Positions 45,851 to 53,823 of a DNA stretch of 64,000 bases are shown piece by piece (position 1 is the first letter of the stretch; each line of letters begins with the position of its first letter). Origin of the DNA: Thermoguttaceae bacterium. Lineage in GTDB: Bacteria > Planctomycetota > Planctomycetia > Pirellulales > Thermoguttaceae. Both the position numbers and the translations under genes were made by a program. Where the stretch lies: positions 62,001 to 126,000 of the forward strand of contig JAFSMO010000074.1 of the NCBI GenBank assembly GCA_017447865.1. The letters are read 5' to 3'. The notes under the pieces were generated by a model. That model ran no database searches, was not told the DNA's origin, and saw nothing but the letters and a program-made list of their open reading frames with translations.

Positions 45851-48800
45851 TTAAAACCTCAACACGCACGACCGCTTCAGCGCCGGGATCGTGACAGTCC
45901 CATCTTTGACTGTCAGCTCCGTGTGCGTGTTCGTCCACGGGTCGTAGCAGTCCAGCGTCCCGTTCGTGATCCCGTCGAGTTTCACTGTCACGTTCTGCCG
46001 GGTCTCCACCGGTTTTTTCTCGATCAGCTCTTTCTTCGAGTCGTTCTCCGCGTCCCGGATCCAGATCAGCGTGGTTTTCGTCCCCTTCAGACCGTAAAGG
46101 CGCAGATTGTTCTGCTCCGAGGTGAACGGCTCGAACGCCTCCTCGATCGGGTTCACGCCCTTGATCGCTTCGGTGAAACGGCCGATCTGCCACCACAAAT
46201 CGTGCTTTTCGAGGTAAATATTCCAGTGCCAGCAATGCCCGGAACCGGCCGAGCCCGAGAAGAACGGCGCGAACAAAATGTCGTGGAACAGAACGCCCTC
46301 CGTGTCGATCTCGTAAAGCTCCGACGGTCCCGAGTGCGAGCGTTTCACTGCGCCCAGCTCCGTGGCGAGGATCGGCTTCTTCACGCCCCACGACCTCGGC
46401 GTCTGCACCGCACTGGCGCAGAGCTGGTCCATCGGCGCCTGGCAAATCGGCAGCGACGCGCCCGGGTCGTAGTAGCGGTGGATCTGGAGCAGAATATTTT
46501 TCGGGATCTTCGTGTACTCGACGTTCCGCTGGTACTGGACCTCCGAGTCGAAACTTCCGAGCGACTGGAAAACCATCTGCTTCGGCTGCATGGCGTTCAC
46601 GCGGTCCAGCATGAAGTACGTCCACTCGACCGGGAAGTAAACCTCATTCCAGAGCTCCCAGCCGTAAACCGCCGGGTGCGAGCCGAACTCCTCGATGTAT
46701 TTCGCGGTTCGGGCGAGGTAGTACGACCGGCCGGTCTCGGTGCTGGTGAAGCCCTGCATATTCTTGAGAGTTTCGCGGTAAATCGGCTTGCTGAACGTCA
46801 CGTGCCCGTCCTCCCAAGGCCCCATTTCGCCGAGCTGGCGGAAGTGCTCGATGCAGAGTTTGAGCCGAATGCCGTATTTTGAGGCCAGATCGAGCATCCG
46901 GCGCACGTTTTCGATCTTTTTCGGGTCGAAATGCCCCGGTCTTTCCGTTTCGATGTCGAACTGCGGCATTCCGAGCCAGATCCGGGCGTAATTTCCGCCG
47001 TTTTCGGAGATTTTTTGGAAGTAAAACTCGAGCCGCTCCAGCGCCTCCTCATCGTCGAGCAGACGCACGGTCGTTTTGCCGGCCGCGTTGGTCTGGGCGT
47101 CGCGCAGAATGCAGAGGTTGGTCCCGATCGGAATGTACGGCGTGCCGTTCGTCAGCTCGAGGTACGACGGATTTTTGACCGAAACGCGGACATAAGATTC
47201 CGCGTCCGGGACTGATTCAGGCTTCGGCTCGCTGAACGCGGCGACCAGGTCGGGCGTCATGCTCCAGACGCGCGGACGGCGGGCCTTAATGTCCTCCGGG
47301 ACGGAACTGACCGGCCGCAGAACGAATTCCCAGCGGTCCATCTGCAGGTACGCGCGGCCCAGTGGGACCGGCGTGGCGTACTTCTGCGTCTCGGCGTCGA
47401 GTTTCAGCTGCCACGGCTCCGGCCCCTCACCCCAAATCACGGCCTGAAACGCGGGCGCGGCGTCTTTCAGCGCCTTCCACGCCGGGACCGATTCGAGCGT
47501 CGGAGCGGCGGAAACCAGCACGAAGAACGGCTTCTTGCGCTCTTTCCACGCCTGGATCTTCGCCTCGGTCACGGCATCGGTCAGAATGAAGTCCGCACGC
47601 GACGTGGAAATTTCCTCGTTCCAGCCCGCGGCCCACGTGATCGTTCGGGCGGGGAAGCTCGCGAGCTTCGGAAAATCCGGACTCTCGCAGACCCTCGGGA
47701 CGACGAAATGGACCAGATTCGGGTTTACCCGCGGCGGGTTGGGTTTCTGGGTCCAAACGAAGCGGGAGAGTTTTTCCTCTTTCGATTCGGCGGGAGCGGC
47801 GGCGGTCGTTTCCTCTTGGGGTTTGGCGGGCGAAACGGCGTCCGGAAGCGGAGCCAGACCGGAAGCCACCGCGTTGGCGTAAAGCCGGACCAGATGCGCG
47901 GTTTGGCCGAGGTACTTCGAGCGGAGACCGTCCACTTTCAGCGTTTCTTTCAGGGTTTCACGCGCCTCCGCCGGAATGGGAAGGTCCGGCAGAATGGACT
48001 CCGCGATGAGAAGCTCCGAGAAATCCCGGAGGCTGGACCGCCCGACCGTCAGCTTCGGGAGGCGTTTCTGCGAAAAGGCCGAGCAGACCCGGATCGCGTC
48101 GAGGATCCGCGCTTTGCGCTCCGCGTCCGGCTCCGCCACGTATAAAACCTCCAGCGAGCAGGCCATCTGGTACAGACTGTAGCTGGGGATCCACGCGTTC
48201 GTCTCGTTTTCCGGTTTGTTCGGCAAATCGAGGCTTTGCGCGATCGCTTCGTCCAAATATTTCAGGCACTCGGCGCGGTATTTCTCCTTCCCGGTCAGCT
48301 GCCACGCGGCGGCGTAGATCATCGGGAGGCGTGCCCACTCGTGCGCATAAACCTTCCACATTTTATGAAGTCCGCGCGGGTCGTGAAGGCCGTCCGAGCG
48401 CTGGATCGACCAGTCGTTTTCCGGCGTGATCTCATCGATGAGCGAGTCGGCCAGAACGGTCAGAAGCTCCTTGATCTCTGCGCGGTCCTCGGCGGTGCTT
48501 ACCGGGCAGAAATAGTACGCCCAGATCGACTCGACGTAGTGCGTGTACTGGTCGCGGGACGATGTGACGTAAGTGGCGGTCGGATCATCGGGATGCACGC
48601 CACGGGTGACGTAGCCGCGAATCCGGTGGGCGCTCCCGATGTTGCGCATTCCGAGCCAGGCGTCCCGAACCAGCGGCGCGAGCGCGTCGTCGTGCGTCCG
48701 ATTGTAGAGCCGGACCAGACCGTAAAGAAGCGTCCCGGAGTAAAGCGCGCAGTCGTCCAGCCCCGAGCCGTAACCGACCGGGTTGGGGTTCAGGTCGCGC

Positions 48801-49009
48801 ACCATTTCGGGGGTCGGAAGCTGAGAAACGTCGCAGCCGTAAATCAGGTGCGTTTTGGGCGAGTAGCACGGCCCCGGATCCTGCAGGACCTCCAGAAGCG
48901 TCCGGTAAAACGCCTGGCTTTCTTCCGGCGTCAAAACCGGCTCGGCGGCCTGAAGGGCAAAAAGACCAGAGCAAATGAACAGAAAGGAGAGAAAAAGCAG
49001 TTTTTTCAT
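45851..49009 (-). CDS. Secreted two-domain glycosidase-like protein, 1052 aa
   Basis: Signal peptide MKKLLFLSFLFICSGLFALQAA. Residues 30-370 look like an all-helical toroid-like domain (repeats such as YGLVRLYNRTHDDALAPLV and AAAWQLTGKEKYRAECLKYL), followed by an Ala/Pro/Glu-rich linker. Residues 600-980 form a GH5-like TIM barrel, with YGWELWNEVYF (acid/base Glu of the NE pair) and PILATELGAV (likely nucleophile Glu). The last 80 residues are a beta domain. Such a fusion of an (alpha/alpha) domain with a clan A barrel suggests one polypeptide acting twice on the same glycan, but neither half's substrate is known. The start at 49009 exposes the signal peptide and follows AAGG. Confidence 0.7.
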   Translation of the reverse strand: MKKLLFLSFLFICSGLFALQAAEPVLTPEESQAFYRTLLEVLQDPGPCYSPKTHLIYGCDVSQLPTPEMVRDLNPNPVGYGSGLDDCALYSGTLLYGLVRLYNRTHDDALAPLVRDAWLGMRNIGSAHRIRGYVTRGVHPDDPTATYVTSSRDQYTHYVESIWAYYFCPVSTAEDRAEIKELLTVLADSLIDEITPENDWSIQRSDGLHDPRGLHKMWKVYAHEWARLPMIYAAAWQLTGKEKYRAECLKYLDEAIAQSLDLPNKPENETNAWIPSYSLYQMACSLEVLYVAEPDAERKARILDAIRVCSAFSQKRLPKLTVGRSSLRDFSELLIAESILPDLPIPAEARETLKETLKVDGLRSKYLGQTAHLVRLYANAVASGLAPLPDAVSPAKPQEETTAAAPAESKEEKLSRFVWTQKPNPPRVNPNLVHFVVPRVCESPDFPKLASFPARTITWAAGWNEEISTSRADFILTDAVTEAKIQAWKERKKPFFVLVSAAPTLESVPAWKALKDAAPAFQAVIWGEGPEPWQLKLDAETQKYATPVPLGRAYLQMDRWEFVLRPVSSVPEDIKARRPRVWSMTPDLVAAFSEPKPESVPDAESYVRVSVKNPSYLELTNGTPYIPIGTNLCILRDAQTNAAGKTTVRLLDDEEALERLEFYFQKISENGGNYARIWLGMPQFDIETERPGHFDPKKIENVRRMLDLASKYGIRLKLCIEHFRQLGEMGPWEDGHVTFSKPIYRETLKNMQGFTSTETGRSYYLARTAKYIEEFGSHPAVYGWELWNEVYFPVEWTYFMLDRVNAMQPKQMVFQSLGSFDSEVQYQRNVEYTKIPKNILLQIHRYYDPGASLPICQAPMDQLCASAVQTPRSWGVKKPILATELGAVKRSHSGPSELYEIDTEGVLFHDILFAPFFSGSAGSGHCWHWNIYLEKHDLWWQIGRFTEAIKGVNPIEEAFEPFTSEQNNLRLYGLKGTKTTLIWIRDAENDSKKELIEKKPVETRQNVTVKLDGITNGTLDCYDPWTNTHTELTVKDGTVTIPALKRSCVLRF

Positions 49010-49107
49010 TCTGAAACCTTGAGAGTAGTGAAAACGGGAGGGATTCATTTCTAAAGCACTAAATCCAGCGTGGTGCAGGCCGAAAAAGGTCCCGCGGATT
49101 ACGAAGA

Positions 49108-49230
49108 AGCCTCCCCTGAAAGGGGAGGTGGCCCGAAGGGCCGGAGGGGTTCCGAAACTGGTGAAAGTCCAGCGTTTGGCCTGAACCCCCCAGCCTCGCT
49201 GCGCTCGGCAGCCCCCCTTTCAGGGGGGCC
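49108..49230 (+). repeat. Family I intergenic repeat, copy R4
   Basis: A end first, then the GGCCC/GGGCC hairpin, the GGGGTTC...GAACCCC long-range pair and the B end CCCCCCTTTCAGGGGGG. The left neighbour CCGCGGATTACGAAGAA is shared with R6. It sits between two genes of the same minus-strand orientation. Confidence 0.88.
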
Positions 49231-49246
49231 TTTAAACGCGCAAAAA

Positions 49247-49269
49247 GCCTCCCCTGAAAGGGGAGGTGA
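49247..49269 (+). repeat. Extra A-end fragment of family I
   Basis: GCCTCCCCTGAAAGGGGAGG stands alone 17 bp after R4, showing that the A-end hairpin can exist without the rest. Confidence 0.6.
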
Positions 49270-49292
49270 GGGGGAAGCCCCCCCTCTCGACC

Positions 49293-51017
49293 CTACAAAT
49301 TATCGCGGTACCGCTTCGCTCTTTCGACCTGGTTTTGGTCTTTGCAGTTCCGAATGATCTCTTCCAGCACCGGGCGGAAGAAGTCGGCGTTCGGCTTGCG
49401 CACATTATCGTGGTGCGCAATGTCGAGGAACGCGCGGTAAGCGTCGAGCTGGAGCTCCGGATTGCCGAAGAATTCCATCGCAAACTCGGCCGTTTTGCGG
49501 TCACGAATCGCGTTCAGGCGGCTGAGGATCAGCTTTTTCTCGTCGATGCGGGTCACGCGTTTGAGCGCCTGGCGAAGCATTTCCAGCTTCTGCTGCGAGT
49601 TGGCGCGTATCCCGATCTCTTCATCCCGGAGCGAAACGACCCGGATGTACGCGCGCAGGGCCTGAATTTTCTGGTCGGCGTTCACCGTATCACCGTCCAC
49701 CACGGCGAGCATCTTTTCGGCCTGCTTCGCGTTGGGAAGATTGCAAAGGCCGCGAATGGCCGCGTCGCGCAGTTTCTCGTCCTTCATGCCGGCATCGATC
49801 CGGTTCCAGGCCGCGTCGTCACCGATTCGGCCGAGCAGCGGAAGGAGGATTTCTTCCGGGATCCGGATTTTCGTTTCGACCAAAGTCGAGGAATCGCCCG
49901 CGCAAACCGCCGCGATGCGTTTTTCTGCTTCGTCACGGTCCCGGCCGGGATTGAAAAGCACCAGAGCCGCGGCAAGCTGCGGAGCCTGCTCTTTCGTCGC
50001 CATTTTGCACGCGCTTTCCATCAGCCAGTTCCGGTTCGGGCAGTCTTTTCTCGTGAGGCGTTCGAGAATGGCCGGGAAAATGTTGACGTACCGCTCGGCC
50101 AGGATCGCGCAGATCGACGAGAAGGTTTCGTCGTCCACGTCTTTCGAGGCTTTCACCAGCGCATCGTCGAAGCCGTTCGACTCGATGCGGCTCATCACGA
50201 GCACGACCAGCCAGCGGTCGAATTTCAGACTTTCGAGCAGAAGCGGAACTTCATTCGCCGTCCCGAGTTTTTCGAGGGCGAGGATCCCCTCACGGCGCAG
50301 CGCCCGGGAGTCCTCATCGTCGCCGGTGGTCAGGGCGGCTTCCACCGCGAAATTCTTGTACTTACGGTCCTTCAGGACGGTCAGCGAGGCGAGCGTCTGG
50401 ATCTTCTTTTCGACGCTGAAACCGGACCAGCCTTTCAGGTACGCTTCGACTTCCGCGGCGCTGACGTACGGCAGAGCCTGCGGGAATTCGGTCTCCACGG
50501 CCTTTGAAATGTCCTGCTTGCGCTGACGGATGGCCTGGGAAATGCGCTGACGGTCCGCGTCGTCGGCTTTCTCGGCGGCCTTCCTCAAAGCGGCGACGGC
50601 TTCATCGCCCGGGATCGCGGAGATCGTGCGGATCGCTTCGTCGCGGAGCGTGTACTCCTGCGAGGTGAGGAACGGGACGAGGGCGGGCAGATCGGCGGCG
50701 GTTCCGACGCGCTGGAACTGCATGATGAGGAAGACTTTCACGTCGTTCGGGACGGAATCATTCTGAAGCGCTTCTTTCATCTGCGCTTTGGCGTCGCTGG
50801 GGTCTTTGCCCGGGGCGGAGTTTCTGTAAACGTACTCCTGCCAGGTCTGGAGGGCGGCGAGACGGTCACCGTTCAGGTCGGCCATGGGCCCGAGCAGGTC
50901 GGCGAGTTTGGGATTCTGCTCGAAATTTCCGTTAATGGAACCGAGGTACCGCGAGGCGTCCTGCGCGGCGGCGAAGGAGCAGACAAATAAGAAAATGAGG
51001 AAAAATATTTTTTTCAT
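49293..51017 (-). CDS. Secreted HEAT-repeat protein, 574 aa
   Basis: Signal peptide MKKIFFLIFLFVCSFAAA. The rest is helical, with HEAT/PBS-lyase-like repeats: LPALVPFLTSQEYTLRDEA near 115, LRREGILALEKLGTANEVP and AWNRIDAGMKDEKLRDAAIR. It predicts an interaction scaffold on the outer side of the inner membrane or in the periplasm. No catalytic motif is recognised. It is followed 283 bp on by the 1052-residue glycosidase-like gene, with R4 between, so it is probably transcribed separately or through the repeat. Confidence 0.75.
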   Translation of the reverse strand: MKKIFFLIFLFVCSFAAAQDASRYLGSINGNFEQNPKLADLLGPMADLNGDRLAALQTWQEYVYRNSAPGKDPSDAKAQMKEALQNDSVPNDVKVFLIMQFQRVGTAADLPALVPFLTSQEYTLRDEAIRTISAIPGDEAVAALRKAAEKADDADRQRISQAIRQRKQDISKAVETEFPQALPYVSAAEVEAYLKGWSGFSVEKKIQTLASLTVLKDRKYKNFAVEAALTTGDDEDSRALRREGILALEKLGTANEVPLLLESLKFDRWLVVLVMSRIESNGFDDALVKASKDVDDETFSSICAILAERYVNIFPAILERLTRKDCPNRNWLMESACKMATKEQAPQLAAALVLFNPGRDRDEAEKRIAAVCAGDSSTLVETKIRIPEEILLPLLGRIGDDAAWNRIDAGMKDEKLRDAAIRGLCNLPNAKQAEKMLAVVDGDTVNADQKIQALRAYIRVVSLRDEEIGIRANSQQKLEMLRQALKRVTRIDEKKLILSRLNAIRDRKTAEFAMEFFGNPELQLDAYRAFLDIAHHDNVRKPNADFFRPVLEEIIRNCKDQNQVERAKRYRDNL

Positions 51018-51125
51018 TTTAAATCCTGTAAAGGTCAAAAGTTAATTCGGAAGCCGCTCCGGAAACGGGAGTGGACGGGGTTCAGGCCTCTTCGAAAAGA
51101 AAAGGCTTGAAGGAGGAGGGGGAAA

Positions 51126-52385
51126 TCAGACCTCATCGATCTGGTACGGGAATCTCTGCACCCGACGCACGAGACGCGAGGCGGCTTCATCGTTTTTGAA
51201 CGTGCAGGTTTCACGGTCCCAGTCAAGACGGCGGTTCACGCGGTAGCAGAAAGCCATCAGCTGGCACAAAACCGCGGCGGTGGCCGGGTAGATCACGTCC
51301 TGGAACGGACGCACGCGGTGACGGACGCACCACGAGAAATCGTCCTGGATCCGCTGCGCACCGCCATGGTAGCGACGGACGTCCACCGCGTGCAGCGGCT
51401 TGATCCGGTCGCGATCCTGCTGGTGGCGGAAGGTCCCTTCCGTGCCGACGAACGTAATGTCGTGGCCGCCGCGGGCGTGGTAGATTTTCATTCCGTTGGC
51501 GAAGATCGCCAGCACGCCGGCCGTTTCGTTTTCTTCGCAGTGCGGCGGCAGGAGCGTCACGGGCTCCTCCGTGTCCATCCCCAGAATGTAAAGCGCGCCT
51601 GCGAATTTATGAGCGCCCCAGTCGGCGAGGAAGCCGTTCCCGTACTCCTGGAAAATGCGCCATCCGCCGCCGTAACTTCCCGAGCAGCGCCATTCATTGT
51701 ACGGCGCCCACGGGGCCTGACCGAGCCAGCGGTCCCAATCCAGCCCTTCCGGCTGTTCCTGCGCCGGGAGCCAGCACTCGATCGGCGGGTTTCCGACCTC
51801 GACGTGAACTTCCGTCACTTTGCCGATCGCGCCGGACTGGATCACGGGGGCCATGTAGCCGTAGTCTTCCATCACGCGCTGGGAACCGCCCGTGAAGACG
51901 CGATTGTATTTCCGGACGGCGCGGACGATCTGGCGGCTCTCGATCGGCGTGAGGGTCAGCGGCTTTTCGCAGTAAATGTCCTTTCCGGACTTGACCGTCT
52001 CGATGGCGATCTTCGTGTGCCAGTGATCCGGCGTGGAGTTGATGATCACGTCGATGTCGTTCCGGTCCAGAATGTCTTCGTAGCGGTCGTACATTTTGCA
52101 GTCGGAATTCCCGTACCGCTCGTTGACTCGCGCGGCGGCTTCTTCTTTGCGGGACTTGAAGCAGTCGCTCACGGCAACGTAGTGGAAATCGTTGGAGCCG
52201 AGGAACCCGCCCATGAGCTCGTGACCCCGGTTTCCGTAGCCGATGTGGGCGCAGTAGAGTTTTTCGTTCGGGGAGAGTTTTCCTTCCAGGCCGAGCACGT
52301 GGGAAGGAAGGACGCAGGGAGCCGCGGCCGCCGCGAGCGATGCGGAGGCGAGGAACTGGCGGCGAGTGAGTTTGGGAACGGACAT
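51126..52385 (-). CDS. Tat-exported Gfo/Idh/MocA oxidoreductase
   Basis: A 419-residue protein. LTRRQFLASASLAAAAAPC is a twin-arginine leader. Rossmann motif CAHIGYGNRGHEL, then STPDHWHTKIAI and YCEKPLTLTP (EKP motif) as in the planctomycete oxidoreductase group also named after a conserved bacterial-type domain. The substrate domain contains CSGSYGGGWRIFQEYGNG and WGAHKF. It lies upstream of the HEAT-repeat gene on the same strand and 97 bp from the hemE stop. Confidence 0.85.
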   Translation of the reverse strand: MSVPKLTRRQFLASASLAAAAAPCVLPSHVLGLEGKLSPNEKLYCAHIGYGNRGHELMGGFLGSNDFHYVAVSDCFKSRKEEAAARVNERYGNSDCKMYDRYEDILDRNDIDVIINSTPDHWHTKIAIETVKSGKDIYCEKPLTLTPIESRQIVRAVRKYNRVFTGGSQRVMEDYGYMAPVIQSGAIGKVTEVHVEVGNPPIECWLPAQEQPEGLDWDRWLGQAPWAPYNEWRCSGSYGGGWRIFQEYGNGFLADWGAHKFAGALYILGMDTEEPVTLLPPHCEENETAGVLAIFANGMKIYHARGGHDITFVGTEGTFRHQQDRDRIKPLHAVDVRRYHGGAQRIQDDFSWCVRHRVRPFQDVIYPATAAVLCQLMAFCYRVNRRLDWDRETCTFKNDEAASRLVRRVQRFPYQIDEV

Positions 52386-52482
52386 AATATTTTCCTTTGG
52401 GTAAATGAAAAAAGGGATTTAGATGCTAAAATTCAAGGGAAGTTCATCAGTACGAGTGGGGAAGCGGATCAAAATATTAATC

Positions 52483-53520
52483 TTATTCCCCGTGGACGAT
52501 TTTCACCAGTTTCACCGCGTTTTCCACGGGCGTTTCCTGATGCACGCCGTGGCCGAGGTTGAAGATAAAACCGGGACGGTTCCCGATCTGGTGGAATATG
52601 GCTTCAGTCTGGCGGCGCATTTCGTTTTCGTCGGCCAGCAAAACCGCGGGGTCGAGGTTTCCCTGAAACGCGAGGTCTTCGCCGATCATCGCCCACGCCG
52701 CGGCGGGTTCGATGCGCCAGTCTGCGCCGATGCAGTCCCCGCCGGCCGCCGCCACCGCGGGCAGAAGCATCGGGTTCCCCGTCGTGAAGTGAATGACCGG
52801 CGTTTCCGGCGAGTGGCTTTTCACCTGACTCACGACTCGGGCCGAGTACGGCTGGACGAAACGAATGTAATCCCGCGGCGAGAGGCAGCCGACCCACGAA
52901 TCGAAAAGCTGCACGACGTCGGCCCCCGCGTCGATCTGGGCGCAAAGGTACGCGCCGACCGCCTCGGAAAGCCGGCTCATGACCTGGTCCCAGGCGTCCG
53001 GCGCGGTGTACATCATGGTTTTGACTTCGAGGTAATTCCGGCTTGCGCGCCCCTCGATGGCGTAACTGGCGAGCGTAAACGGCGCCCCGGCAAAGCCGAT
53101 CAGAGGGAGTTTCTCGTCGAGACCCGCGCGGGTTTTGCGGACGGTCTCGTACACGTAACCGAGCGCCTGAACGTCCTCCAGCGGTCGCAGATTCCCGATC
53201 CGGGACGCTTCGTGGATCGCATTATGCAGGACGGGGCCTTCCCCCTTCTGAAACTCCAGATCGAGGCCCATTTCCTGAAGGATGGGCAAAAGATCCGCGA
53301 AAATGATGGCCGCGTCCACGCCGAGTTTTTCCACGGCCGTGAGCATGACCTCGGCGCAAAGGTCCGGGTTTCGGCAAAGATCCAAAAAAGACCCGCGCTC
53401 CCGAACGGCCCGGTACTCCGCCATATAGCGGCCCGCCTGGCGCATCATCCAGATCGGCGTGCGATCGACCGGCTCGCGGCGCAGCGCTTTCATCATTCGG
53501 CTTTGGAAGCAGGGTTTCAT
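52483..53520 (-). CDS. hemE: Uroporphyrinogen decarboxylase
   Basis: A 345-residue heme-pathway enzyme that converts uroporphyrinogen III to coproporphyrinogen III. RTPIWMMRQAGRYM near the start, IIFADLLPILQEMG (catalytic Asp) and GFAGAPFTLASYAIEG are the family signatures. The ATG at 53520 is chosen because it begins the conserved core; a longer frame to 53625 adds only non-homologous sequence. A TATAAT-type promoter is at 53570. Confidence 0.95.
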   Translation of the reverse strand: MKPCFQSRMMKALRREPVDRTPIWMMRQAGRYMAEYRAVRERGSFLDLCRNPDLCAEVMLTAVEKLGVDAAIIFADLLPILQEMGLDLEFQKGEGPVLHNAIHEASRIGNLRPLEDVQALGYVYETVRKTRAGLDEKLPLIGFAGAPFTLASYAIEGRASRNYLEVKTMMYTAPDAWDQVMSRLSEAVGAYLCAQIDAGADVVQLFDSWVGCLSPRDYIRFVQPYSARVVSQVKSHSPETPVIHFTTGNPMLLPAVAAAGGDCIGADWRIEPAAAWAMIGEDLAFQGNLDPAVLLADENEMRRQTEAIFHQIGNRPGFIFNLGHGVHQETPVENAVKLVKIVHGE

Positions 53521-53569
53521 GGGTGGGTTCCGGGGGGAGAAAAAACGTTCAAAATCATTCCATTTTCGA

Positions 53570-53598
53570 ATTATACCATACGCCCCCGGGTTCGTAAA
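53570..53598 (-). promoter_or_regulatory. Probable hemE promoter
   Basis: On the minus strand TTTACG (53598-53593) and TATAAT (53575-53570) with a 17-bp spacer; the -35 is weak. Confidence 0.5.
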
Positions 53599-53661
53599 TA
53601 CCCCCCCTTGAAAATTCCGGGGCATTAATTTATAATGGGTTCAACCGGGGATTACAAAGAA

Positions 53662-53784
53662 GCCTCCCCTGAAAGGGGAGGTGGCCCGAAGGGCCGGAGG
53701 GGTTCCGAAACTGGTGAAAGTCCGTCCTTTGGCCTGAACCCCCCAGCCTCGCTTCGCTCGGCAGCCCCCCTTTCAGGAGGGCCT
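53662..53784 (+). repeat. Family I intergenic repeat, copy R5
   Basis: Same order as R4 and nearly identical to it, with one change in the B-end palindrome (CCCCCCTTTCAGGAGGG). It ends about 40 bp before the start codon of the DUF4091 gene. Confidence 0.88.
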
Positions 53785-53823
53785 TTAAAAAATCATTTTT
53801 TCTTTTTAAAAAACCTTCCGAAA

